DNA of 64,000 bases from Purshia tridentata (Eukaryota > Streptophyta > Magnoliopsida > Rosales > Rosaceae): positions 62,001-126,000 of the forward strand of contig QANT01002270.1 of NCBI GenBank assembly GCA_003254885.1. Reading direction: 5' to 3'. The position numbers were made by a program, and so were the translations under genes. The notes under the pieces are model-generated. The model was not told where the DNA came from and did not search any database. It worked only from the letters and a program-made list of their open reading frames with translations. Positions 44,241-57,139 of this stretch are shown here, one piece after another; the stretch's first letter is position 1, and every line of letters starts with the position of its first letter.

Positions 44241-47200
44241 TGATGGTATCTGCTTGTTTTTTTTTTTCTTCCATGATTTTCTCCTGGAATATTGGGTTTT
44301 GTGGTGTGGTTTTTAAAATTTTTTGGCGGGAAATGTGGGTTTTAGCGCCAAGGAATTGTGGGAAACTAGGATTTTTATTCTACTTGTCAAAACGACGTCA
44401 CCCCTGTTTTGGGCCATGGATTGGTCCAGCAGAATGTTATGCGTCGGTTGGTCCGTTTGTACAAAAGTCAGGGCTTAGAATACAATTTCTTGACGTTTGC
44501 TCTGCCCAAACCCAACATGGCCAATAATGGTAGTAATGATAAATCGCATAGAAATTAGATGGAAGTGTTGGAAATTAAAATCATCTTTACTTGTTACAAC
44601 TTAAATCAATAATATTATAATATTGTCATTTTGTCAAAGTTACAATGAAGTGTTAGGTTTGCATATTTTGAATTTGGGCTATGCCTTTTGTTTTATATTT
44701 ATATAATTTAGTTCATTCTTTCAAACAATTGAATCTTATAATTTAAGTGACATTCCAAGGTTGAAATCTTATCACAAACAAAATAAATTTCAACTTAAAA
44801 GAGTGAAGCAAAATGCCCAGCGATGCATTTGACAAGGCTTGAGTATTGTCTATTTGTGATAGGACCAGTCCGACCAAAACTCCATCATAAGGGTGACCTT
44901 TTTGGAAATCTAATTGTACTTGCAAGTTGCATCCATCCCCCATCCAACGACATCCCATAAATGAATTAAGGGGTCGATCTGTATACATGATACAATCATA
45001 TATATATATATATATAAACTGCCTCCTTCAAACCTTTATTTAAATTTAAATTTGAGAAAAAAGAACGCTAAATTCATGACGACGTTGCTGACAAATTGTT
45101 CCGTTGCCCAAAACCTTGGGCGAAGAAAGTGACCTTTGGCAGTGAAATACATTTCTCTAGAACGTTCTATATCTATAGACTTCTTTTAGAGAGTTATCCT
45201 AATAGTAAAAAATTAATGATTTCATCAAGATTTCATGGTTGAATTAGTATATCATCGACATATTATAGAATCTTCTTCCATTTAATTGTTAAGGGCGTGC
45301 CAGATATGGTAGGCGCGCAGTTGAACGTTGGCTATTGCTACGTACTCTAAAGAATGATCTATGAGTTGAATGCTAGCTATAGCCTATATACATACATACA
45401 TAAATTTACATATTGCCATTGCCAACAACAACCTTGTTGACCATTTATGGTGAAAAGTGATGACAACCTCATATATACACATGGCTGACCTTGCTGCTGC
45501 CATGCATACCACAACTGAGTAGCCCAATGCTGATCACATACATCACATTCATACGTAACGCTCAGCACACAATACCTTTAAACTCAACCAAATTGGGGTT
45601 GCCATGCGTTGGATTATTGTATTCATGACTCCTCATAATTAATGAATTGAATAATGGATACCATTCATATATACACGTACCCTAGCTATCTAGCTAAATA
45701 TTAAGGGCATTTATAACAAGTCTCTAAGGTCAAATGAGACGTACTTATATCGATTTGGATGCATGTTACGTACATTATTGTGGAATATCTGTACTGTAGT
45801 CCACACCACGTATCGTTAAATAGATATATCAACATTTTTTTATAACACTAATACGTACAAATGACATAGACTGAAATTAGAGTTGAGAAAAAAAATATAA
45901 TACTCAAGTTGGTAAGACTATATGCATACAAATGCGTATATATACAACTCTGCTTTTATGAAAAATCAATACTAACTAGTTAGTATATGCATTGATAATA
46001 TTATATATACGGTTAATTAGATAGTCTAACTAATATATTATATTGTCAGATTGTCAATCTTAATTATTAGTTAAACGTATTATAATTTATAGTTTAGGAA
46101 TGTAATTAAAATGTGACATGTTAAATATATAATAAGTTAGATGGCACGTATGTTGGGTAGTTGTGAAGCTCAAGTTAGTCCAAGTCTATGTACATAAGTA
46201 AAATTTTGAAATGAATCAGTACGTGAACTAGGGCAGGTTTTTGCTCTCTGTATTGTAGAGACAATATTAAGCCACAACTTTTACCCCACAAAATCATATG
46301 GTATGGGTTCCACACTTTGTAAAGTTATCTCTCTTGAATAATATATAGAAGTCAAAGCATCTTTCATGCACATAACTCAGCACATGGGTCCCAATCCAAG
46401 TATCAATATCTGGATATGCATGCTTGCCTGCCAATATGGGCAAGTATAATGATGAAAGTCTTCTCAACATTGAGTTCGTCTTGAATAAGTAGCTGTATAG
46501 CTCATATTAATTTAATGGTGGAAAATTTATATTGGGGAAACAAAACGCCAATAATATTTGAAAGTTGAAAAAATAATTATATATCATATAGTGACTATAG
46601 GGTAAATATTTTCTCCCTAAGAAACCTTATGATCTTCAATTGATTCCATGTCTTATCAAAACACATGAACTTAAAAACACGAATAATTAACTTAATTGCT
46701 TTGCTTGTGCATGCTACAAAGAACCTCATGATCATATCTAGCTAGCTTCCATGTCTAGATCAGTTGTCGACAATATGATTAATTGTGTCCATTCAAATTA
46801 TGAGGAATATTAAGGTGCATTTCTTAAATAATTATATATATATATGTCGACAAAGAAATTTGTTTTGGTATCTTATTTCCCCATCAGCCATTTTGGAAGA
46901 GAGCAGCGGGCCAATTACAAAACTTTTATTATTAATTGCTCCATGTGCATGCCACATGTAATTTCTGTCTAAGAACTATTTTAAAATATATAGTTCTACG
47001 TATATCATATTTATTGATCACATTATTATTATATTTTTTATATATCTTATTTTTAAATGTACATGGTACAATTTTTAATTTATTTTTTCTTTAAATTAGT
47101 TAGGCTTAATCAATGTTAAGAACGATCGAATTTGCTAAATTATAAGAAATTTTATTTGTTGAGTCTTGTGTGTACGTAATCTATTGTCAACCTTCTTAAA

Positions 47201-47441
47201 TTGTAAGAAAAAACACTAAAAAACAAAAGAACCAAAGGTTGAAAAATTCCACAACTAAATATATCATTTATATATGGACTATTTTATACACTGGTAGACA
47301 CGAAAACTTTCTAAAATAAATGAGTAAAGAATAGCAAAATCAACAAAACAAGAATCAATAAATACACATGATACATATAGATCATAAACTGATCATGAGC
47401 TAGAACAATTAATTAAACTAATTAAAAGAGAGAAATTAATT
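44241..47441. other. Intergenic region
   Basis: About 3.2 kb, AT-rich, with a TA microsatellite at about 45000-45016. No exon, RNA gene or complete element is supported on either strand. Confidence 0.5.
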
Positions 47442-47827
47442 TCATGGTTTGTGCTTCTGTGTATAGATATAATCAATGTGAGCTGCAAGAGTTCTTCTCA
47501 TTAGGCACTCATCTTCCCCAACTCCCTCACAGCTTTCCTCCACCATGGTCTTTTCCACTTCAACATCCTTCAACTGAAAAAACCCAAGAAAAAATATTAG
47601 AAAATTAAAACCCAGAAAATATTTTATATCACAAAGTTATTATTTAGGTTATAATATCATTAATTTAACAGCAAATATATAATAGCTAATCAATTAACTA
47701 CCTCATGTTGAGCTTTCATTGTATTTGGGTCAGAGAAAGAAGCAGACAAAGGCCGAGCTGTGGAGGTTAATGAAAGCAAGAGAAGGAGGAAGGCTACCAC
47801 GCAGAGGTTGGAGAGCTTGGACGACAT
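47442..47827 (-). CDS. PSK: Phytosulfokine (PSK) precursor, 85 aa
   Basis: Two exons: 47827-47702 and 47573-47442, with GTAGTT donor and TTTTTTCAG acceptor, phase 0. The product begins [20 protein letters not shown], a signal peptide with a likely cut after STA or nearby. A middle part follows, then [20 protein letters not shown] and K-P at the end. YIYTQ is the invariant PSK pentapeptide; the Asp before it is the residue the tyrosylprotein sulfotransferase needs, and the Cys of ECLMRRT is conserved in the family. The mature peptide, Tyr-sulfated and cut out by subtilases in the apoplast, acts through the LRR kinase PSKR1 to promote growth and damp some immune responses. The length matches the family (about 75-90 aa). 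Which PSK paralogue it is cannot be said. Confidence 0.96.
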
Positions 47828-47900
47828 GTTTTACAGTATACTAATGTCTGTAACACTAAAAGGGTTTAGGGCTATATATTATATGGTGTAAGAGGGACTG

Positions 47901-47912
47901 TATATATATATA
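47901..47912 (-). promoter_or_regulatory. TATA box of the PSK gene
   Basis: A TATATATATATA run about 75-85 bp upstream of the PSK start codon, at a usual distance for a plant TATA box with a short leader. Confidence 0.5.
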
Positions 47913-50273
47913 GAGCAGCAGCAGAACATCAGAAGGGTACATGTGGAATTTTAAAAACGAGTTGGACGACTCATTTCGGCGTTATCGTTGTCTCGTTGAC
48001 CATTTTAGAAATTTCCAAAAGACATTTAGCCGCAGTTATATTATTTTTATTTCTACAGGTAGCTGCAATTATATTTTATTGAGGATGAACAAATATTATA
48101 TGTATCACATTTACAGACTATATTATACGTATTTCTTTTAGTTTATCAACATATATTTGTATAAATTAAGATCATCATTTTTTAATATGCATGGTCGACT
48201 CCTTTAATTGATAAAGTGTTCTCTTTTTAATATATAGTATTTATAGTGTTAATAGTACTGTCCTGTATTTGATGTCGTCTTCCTTGCGTGTGAACAGAAA
48301 AGATCGCTGTATTTGGTGTGTACATTCAGTCACGGGCCGATAAACATACGCGTTGACAAATGCCATTAATATTTCTAAGCATCTTCCAGAATACCAAATG
48401 CATCTAGAATTTCCATCATATATGAAAATATTCATATACTATATGAGTGACTCGTTGATCGGACTAACATAAGTTTTCAGTGATATCTTATAAGACTGTG
48501 AATCTAAATTATTGATTATATTAATTTTTATCTAAATGGATAAGTCTAACAACATAAATATTATTATATATTATCAAATTATCAAATAAAAGAATATTAT
48601 TATTTATATACGTACATGTATATATGAGGGACTCGTCATTCAAGGACTTTGTTACAAGGGCTAATATATATATACACATATGATAATGATACAATGGCCA
48701 TACATTAATCTAAGTAATTAATTATTAAAATATTGAATTAGTTCACAATTAGCGCAAATTCTATGCAATCCGGAAACTTCCCCAGGTGAAACTGGTCGCA
48801 CCCTTTGAATATGTAAATGGGGGATCAGAGTGGGTGGGGGATTAATAAATAGGAGTAACAAGAACCTTCCATTTAACAAAGAAGACAAGATTAATTACAT
48901 ATTTATATATAACTGAAAAATATTTGATTCCTTACAAATTGAAGTGGGCAAACACAATTTGATATGTCCATTTAATTATTTTTTGTCGCTATAAAGTGTA
49001 ATTGAGCATGTGTTAAAGTTGTGATTAACACACCTTGACTTGTAAAGAAACAAACATATAATGTGCACTATTATGATGACTCTGAGAGAACAACTTGTCA
49101 GAGAAAAATCTCAAGCAAATAAACTTATGGAGGTTTGTCTGGTCTTCTAATTTTTTCTTTTTTTCTAAAACAAAATCGTCGCATTCTAATTAAAGTGTAG
49201 ACCATGCTCTTGACATTAATGATTAGTTGTTGGCTTGTTGTATGTTGGGTGGGTATGGGTGGCTTAAAAGTATAAAGAGAAAAGTAAAATATAAAGCGTG
49301 ACAAATGGTAATGAAAGAAGCTTCTTAATTCTGTCATCTTTTGAAGATCTTGCAGCCTTAGGCCAAGCTGTTAGCTCACCATGCAGTACTTGTACTTCAA
49401 CATCCACAGGTTTCTTCTTTTATGAACCATCAAAGTCAAATTATAACTTAGTTGTGAGTTTTTTCTAATAGTAAAACCATGAGTGCATGACAAACTGTAA
49501 ACTCAGTTGTCTTTGGTTCAAACCCTCACAGATGTGAAAAATACTCTAGATTTAAACTCGTTTCATATATCATTTGTCCCAAATTCCCAATATATAGTAT
49601 GAGATAGAAATCGAAACAGAAGATGTTCTCATGTATGAGATTTGTCATTGAAATGATTGACTTTTAGCAGTTAAAAGATGTACTAATAACAGAAAATTTA
49701 TGAGATTACTTGAAAGAACTAGCAGCAAGCATGCTCTGAACAAAACAAGTGGAACTCATAAATATTGTGATCTACACAAGAGTTCATTTCTTCTTTTATA
49801 ATATATATTATATTTCTAAATTTTCTTTCAATGCCACATGCAAAAAATCTGGTAATGATTGCAATTTGAGTTCAACAATTTTTTGAGCCTCAAACATCTC
49901 ATTGTGTCCAATCAAGGTCCATGCATCAGCATTAAGAACAAATTGTGCATCACAATGGACAGGTCACAGCTTCTTAGTCATAGAAAGTTAAATGGTTTTA
50001 TCATGGAGAAAAATAAAACAGAAAATGAAATGAATTGCATACAAGACAAACCCAGATAATTTCTTCTTTTCATCCTAATACCATTCAATCAGAGAGTCTA
50101 ATTAAATGGTTACCGGCCAAAAGCAAATCCAGTTAGCTACTTGTCCAAATAAACTTATAAAAATATATATATTATATAAAGCTCAAAGATTGTATGGATA
50201 ACATATATTTTAGCGATATTCAAAAGACTTTAAACACAGGGGTATAAGTTAAGCGATTTGTAGGATGAAAAAA
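47913..50273. other. Intergenic region between PSK and PRP40A
   Basis: No gene is supported. The last ~200 bp are the 3' flank of PRP40A. A weak tRNA-like box B (GGTTCAAACCC) near 49520 has no matching box A or cloverleaf. Confidence 0.5.
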
Positions 50274-53200
50274 CTACCGACTTTCCCCAACATCGCCAAA
50301 TTCCCCATCTTCTAGCTCATCACGATCCCCACTTCTACGAGAACCATTCCGGTGGTCTCTCTTATGTCTTTTATGTCTGCTTTCAGTATCTGACTCAGGA
50401 CCAGATGCCTGCTACTCAATTACCAATGGAAACAAGGTACAGTTCATATCAGTGTTTAAACAAAAACTAAAATTAACCCAACAAAAAGTCAGAAGTTATT
50501 TCTCAACATACCCGTCTTGATTTCTTGTGGTCGCTGCTAGATCCATGAGATTTCTTGGACCGATCATTCTCATGTCCATTCACATGATCTTCATCATTAT
50601 GATGCCGCCTCCTATGTTTCTTATTGTTGTCTTTTCCTGACCTCTTTTTCTCTTTGGAATCATGACTCTCCGTTACATCAGCAATTTCACTGTCTGCTCC
50701 ATCTTTCTTAAGGTGTTCCTCCTTTTCTCTTTCATATCCTACCCCTTTTTCCCTTCTCTGTTTCGACCTTCTCCTCTCTCTTTCATCTCTCTCCTTTTCC
50801 TTCCTGGCCTACAGAGTGTAGAAACTAGAAATTCATTGCTTCATACTCAAGCTTTCATATGAATGGAAAAGTAATACATGAAACTGGTCCAAATAATGTG
50901 ATTCGGCTAATTTTGTACCTTTTCCTCCTTTCGTTTTCTCTCTCTCTCTTTTTCTTGTTCTTTCAGTTGCATTACATGCTTATCAAATATCTCCCTGCAG
51001 AAGCTCTCTTCACCAATGACACTACACAAGCATCCAAAATAATCATGCAATAGTCAATTAAAAAAGGATATTATTTGTGGAAGACTAAGAAAGCTAAAAC
51101 AAACATATCCAGTACAATATGAGATATTTTATACTTCACTTTCCATTCAAATTTTAATTCTATTTGCTTTAAAATTTTCTTCATTTTCCCAATTACTTAT
51201 TCTACTAAAAACTTAAAATCAAATGTCAACAATGTTTGTCATGTAAACTTGACAAGAACACCCTATACACTACTGTCCTAAACATCAGCCACGGACAGTA
51301 GAGATCTAGGATATTGAACTTCAGATGCACAAGAAGTGAATGTTAGAGCAGATACTTTAGGAGCCATAAAATCATACTTCTGATGAACATTTATCAATCT
51401 TTAAAATTAAAAGTAAAACAAAACACATTATTATGAGCATAAGACATAATTCAAGGTAATTCAAGTTATTAATATACCTGTACTCCTGACTAACTTCAAG
51501 AAGTGATTTGCAGTCCTCCCACTTAGAAGATGGAGTTATCTCCTGCAAAAAAGAATGAATCAGACACGACAAAATGTTGAGCCCAAAAAAATGAAAATAT
51601 AGAAACAAATGTTGCTAGTGCCAAACCACCAGAAAAATAAGAGCATCGTAAATATCATAAGTTGGCACACACAGCATGCTCTACCTTGATAGAAGATAAG
51701 AGATGAAAGAAATCATCTGCAAGACGTTTACGCTTTTTAGCTTCTTTCTCCTCCTTTTCCCTCACTCGTTCCAATAACTCATCAAATACTAGCTGCAAGG
51801 AAGTAGAAAATCACAATAGCTCATTGTGGCACATAGTACAAAAAAGCATATACTGTAGCACATGAAACTAAAATTAAAAACTCAATTTTATCAACACAGA
51901 GGAGCCACTAACGGATCAGCCCTTTTCTTGCCACGTGGCAACTTCCCTGGTGAAACCACTTTACATTGGCTGACACTTCAAACATCACTCTAAAAGAATA
52001 TAGTTACACAAGGACGTTTCCTAAATGTCCTATTCATGCGATTTCTTGAATGCTTTAAAGTTATAATTACCTCATCCCAAAGCAGTGCAAACTGCAAAGT
52101 TCAGCATCTAACATTTAGACTTGACTGCCAGAGATTGAAAATTTGGAAGAATGACATCAATCTAGACTAAGATTGCATATAGTAGCTTCATCGCAACTAA
52201 GAAATTTTATCTGACGTTGGAATGGGTGTTCGTTTAGCAGCCTTGTTCTAACTTCCATGCAATATTTTCTTGGATGCCTTTTGAAAAATTGGTGTATTGG
52301 TCACTTAAGTGTGGGCAATTTTGTAAGCAACGCTTATTTAGAAATTTTGGAATATAAATATGCTTGTTACCTAAAAGATGATGTGTAATGTCCATGTTGG
52401 TTTCCACAAATCATATGTTTCATGCCCAAAACACTCAAAAGCATTGGACCACAAGATAATTTGTAGCAGATTCACCAAGTTTATCCAAAAGGGTATTAAG
52501 AGCAAGGCCACAATATGAAAGCCCATATTCATCTAAGACTTCTAGAGTTGTTCAATAGTTTTGAAGTCTATGTACCTTTAAGTTGGCATCTGATACAGGT
52601 GGAGAGCCAATATCATTTGATATAACGCTTTTGAAATCTTCAAGCTTCCAGGTTGATGAAAGTGTGATCTAAAAAGTAACCACACATTAGATATCTAAAG
52701 ATACTATAGAACAGAAACAAGAAATGGTGACCAATCAAACCTTTCCCAACTTCACAGCATCTTTTATTCGAGTTTTGTCCTCATGATACTGTAAAAAATA
52801 GCCAGATTTCAATTTTGTAAGCAACTATGCATTTAAAACTAGAAGAAGGACCAAGTCATAAACATGCAGAAAAAATTAAAGATTCTACATATTGTTACAG
52901 GAAAAGAGAAAAGAAAATTTTATTCGTGTAAAAACAGACCCAAAACATGGAAACTTGAAACCAGTAAATATATATGGAAAGAATGACAGGATCTTGGACT
53001 GAAAAGATAGATTTATAGATCGTATTTCATATAAACCAGAATTACAAAAAGGCAAGGTATAGTTTAATTACTTGTTTCTCTAGTTCCTCAACAACATCTT
53101 CAAACAAATCTTTTGGAGTTGAACCAGAGGTGTTTGATGCAACTGCCAGATATGCAGGTAGATCTTTAACCTAAAAGCACACAAGGAAAAAAAACACAGA

Positions 53201-53861
53201 AAAAAGGGGGAAGGGGGGCGGAGGTTAAAGACATGAGATAACATGATAACAGCTAAATCAACTGTAGAAAAAAATTGAATTCTGAATTTTCAGAAACCAT
53301 GGATGGTTTTACCACAATCCACAAAAGAAATAACATTGTAAGAAAAAGGGAAAAGGTCTACTAACCTTAATACAGTAATCACGCCAGTGAGTTTTGGCTG
53401 TAAGAGTGCCTGCAGCAAGATGTTCTTCCATCAATTTGCGGAACTCATCGCGGTTTTTACGTTCTGCCTTTCTCAATTCTTCCTGTTGTTCAAGAAAGCC
53501 CCATATTAAAAGCACTTTCCATTTAAAAATATGTACATAAATAAATAAAAACACAGTCAAACAGTATCGAACCTTCTGTATCCTCCTCTGCTCCTCCTCT
53601 TCTTTCTCTAGATCACGCAGATATTCCTGTGACAACACTTCTAAATAAGCTTCAAATTTTATTTTGTATCACTAGCTAAATGAGGAACTTACCTGGAAAA
53701 TTTCTAAACGATCAATTTTTTCAAGACGTGAACATCTTTCATCAGCCTCTAAACGATCTTGAACTTTTCGCCACTGACTGCTTGCCTATGTCACAAATGC
53801 CAAGAAGCATGAGTTTTGATGCCAAAATACAACACATGAACACAAAAAAAAAAAAAAAAAN

Positions 53862-53904
<43 letters not shown>

Positions 53905-56900
53905 AACAAAAATGAAACTAACTAACTAACTAAAATGGAACCTTGATGAAGTCGCAAGATTCCAAGAATTGCCTGTATTCCAATATATTGTGCTTACGTT
54001 CCTCCTGTGCCTTTGCTCGTTCCTGACCAAAATCCAGTTTACAGTGGTAAGAGCATATACTTAAAAATCCACAATCCTCAAAGTACCAAATGATAATTTA
54101 AAATACATCTAAACCAGTGTTAGAACTGTATTTAATACCTTCACTATGAGGAGGTTACAGTCAAGAAGTTTGGATGAAAGGAAAAAATGTTAAGATTATA
54201 GTCATAACACCTAATTTATGAGGTGGGTCATATGTGAAGCTCTTTTTGCCAGCTAGGAATAGCCATTAAAAAATTGAGATTTACAATGAGCAGATCTCCA
54301 TATATCCATGCTGGCATATGTACATGAATACGTAGCATACAAATATGCACACAGACACAACACACATATAAAGTTATGTAGGTCAACTCAGGTTCCATAG
54401 TTAGATCCGGCTAGGATTCTTCAGCAATATCCCAGCCTTAGGTTGATCGGCCAATGTAAAGTTTTGCTACTAAGGGGTGTAAACATCCATAGCATGCATA
54501 GAAAGGTTATGAATAGATGAGAACAGTTAAGATAGCAGAAATATACTTTCTTTTGGAGTTCCTCCACATAGCTTTCAAACAAATCCCTGCGGTCTCTATC
54601 TCGTTCAACAGCTTTGAAACGTTCATCATTTTCAAATATGCTCTCAGTTTTGCTGAATGATAATTTAAACTTCACATCAGTAATATATATATAAAACATA
54701 TGATATATGTACATGTATATAACTGACTCTTAAACAAATATTGTTTAAATTGGAAAAAGAATATCAAATGTTGATTTAAGGCAAGACCAACCCCCATCTT
54801 GAGGACAATGTCAACTCTGAGCATTCCTGCAAAGGTTTGAAGACAGAAATAAGAAAAGAAAGCCAAGCATATAATTTCTATGCAGAGAAAGAAGAACTTT
54901 CCAGGAACATAAACAACGTACTTCCAACATTTTTTTGAATTCTTCCCGTGCCTTTTTCTGTTTGATACGTCTCTCCTCAGCCTCCTGTTTTTTCCTTTGG
55001 GACAAGAACTGAAACATAATAACAATATAAGTAATTATTTATATGCGTATTGATATTAAAATTATCAATAGTAGCAGTAATTACTAGGATATGTGTAGAA
55101 AACTGCCAGATTATTTCCCATTTCCAAAAACAAAAACTACAAACTCTGAGAGTGACTGAGACAATGCAGAGCTATAAGTTAATAATAATATCAGAAGGGG
55201 CAATAATCATTGATTTAACAGTAACGTCAGTCTGTCAAAGCACAAATGCATGAATCCAATAATTCAGAGTGGCCACTTCATGCCAAATTGATGAAGACTG
55301 AGACAGTACCAGATCTCCCTCCCAGGACCCTACTTTCAGAAAAGACTTACCTCATTGAAAACTTGCTTCCGCTCTCCAAGTGTTTTCAGAGCACCATATC
55401 TTTTGTCATTAATTATCACTCTCATGGCCTGATAATATTCACTGTTATTTCACATAGTTTAACATATGTACAGAAAACAGAGATGTTACATGACATAAGG
55501 GAATACCCGATCCCAAGTCCAATCAGACCCAATATTGGTAGACTCCAGGAGTGCTTTAAATGCATCTTTGGCCTCCTAAAAAATGATAAAAATAATCAGG
55601 TATGTGCCAGGAAAGTAACAATGAAATATACTGCAATGTTTCGAAATTCAAATTCTATGTCGTACCTGCTTATTTCCATAGCTTACGGGTTCCCGATCAA
55701 CTGGTTTTTCTTCTGATGCAGTATCATTAATTTTATCTTCCATTACGTCCTTTGTAGCATCCTGCAAGGCTTCACTATTCAAGTTGCTAGAAAAGCATGT
55801 CAAGAATTCAATACCATAACTACAAAAGAAACCTAAGATGTACCTCATTCTCTAGTACAGGAACTCCATCTGCAGGACTAACAAAATCCGGAGCTGGCAA
55901 ATTGTTCAAATTTTCCCTAAAAAGTGAGAGGAAAAAAATTCAGAATGCATTATGCCAAATGAACCACCTCCAAATGCAAATGAAATACATAAAAACAGTT
56001 AAATGACTGTACATTGGTTCTGCAGCAGTATTGTTGATCATGACAGCAGCTTCTGAACTTCCCGTAACAGCAGAAGATGGTGTAACAACAGGCGTCTGAA
56101 CTCCATCGGCATTTGTTTTTACAGGAGAAACCACAACAGGTGAGGCAGATGATCTTGAAACTATAGCAGTTTGGGCATCATCAGTGGCAACAACAGGTGC
56201 CACCAAAACAGGGCTTGATGCTACATGAGCAGTAGTGGTTGACGTATCAGCTTCAGTTATGAGGGGAGAAACGGAGACTGTGGTATGATGATTTACTAGC
56301 ATTTCCCGTGGTATTTCCTTGACAGATGCCTTTTCCACTTGTTCTCGGGCCAACTTGAAACAAAAATATTTGTTAGAAGGAATAACTGGAGTGAATTTTT
56401 AAAATGGCGGAAAAAATTAAAATCTGAGGCATAGATGGATGGAGTAAATGAGTTTTGGAATGGGAAGAAACCTTCAGCTCCTCAGGCATAGTCCATCTAG
56501 ATTCTTTAGTGACCTTGTTGTGGTAATACCTGCAGCATTTACATGTAGGATGAAGTAAATAAGTATCAATGACAACATAAATTGTAAACCACATTGATGC
56601 GAAATGACTATTTTAAGGAACCAATATCAATTGCTCACTTTCTTCCATCAGGACTAGTAAACTCCTTCCAGTTAGTTGATGCATCTGCCCTCTGTTCCAG
56701 TGAAGAAACTAAATAAGTTGAATCTCTATCTTAAACAAGACTTTCTCCCAAATAAGAGTACCAGAGAAAGGAAAAGCTTATTCTAGGTCAAAAAGTAAAA
56801 ATAGCAAAATTTTAGTCCAGAAGCAGGAATAGAACAATAAGAACAGTCTAAGCATAAAACTAATAGTGGGAAATATTACAAACCAAGGTCGTGTCAGAAA

Positions 56901-57072
56901 ACTAGAACATTAACACCCCAATTGCAGGAAAGAAGAGAAAAGGTGAAAGAGTGGAAATAACTTAACCCAAATGCTGATCTTAAAAATTTGAGAAACATCA
57001 CTGCCGAGCCTAATAACAATTTTAGTACAATTCAATTTTAATCCTATCTGGCACAATGAATCCCTTCTTGTG

Positions 57073-57139
<67 letters not shown>

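Noticed and set aside
45377-45568. Minus-strand frame with several Cys and Trp
   Set aside because: Short, with no motif, splice context or homologue I recognise; composition looks accidental.
49480-49560. Possible tRNA or SINE, from GGTTCAAACCC
   Set aside because: A box B-like word alone; no box A at a fitting distance, no cloverleaf and no clear flanking duplication.
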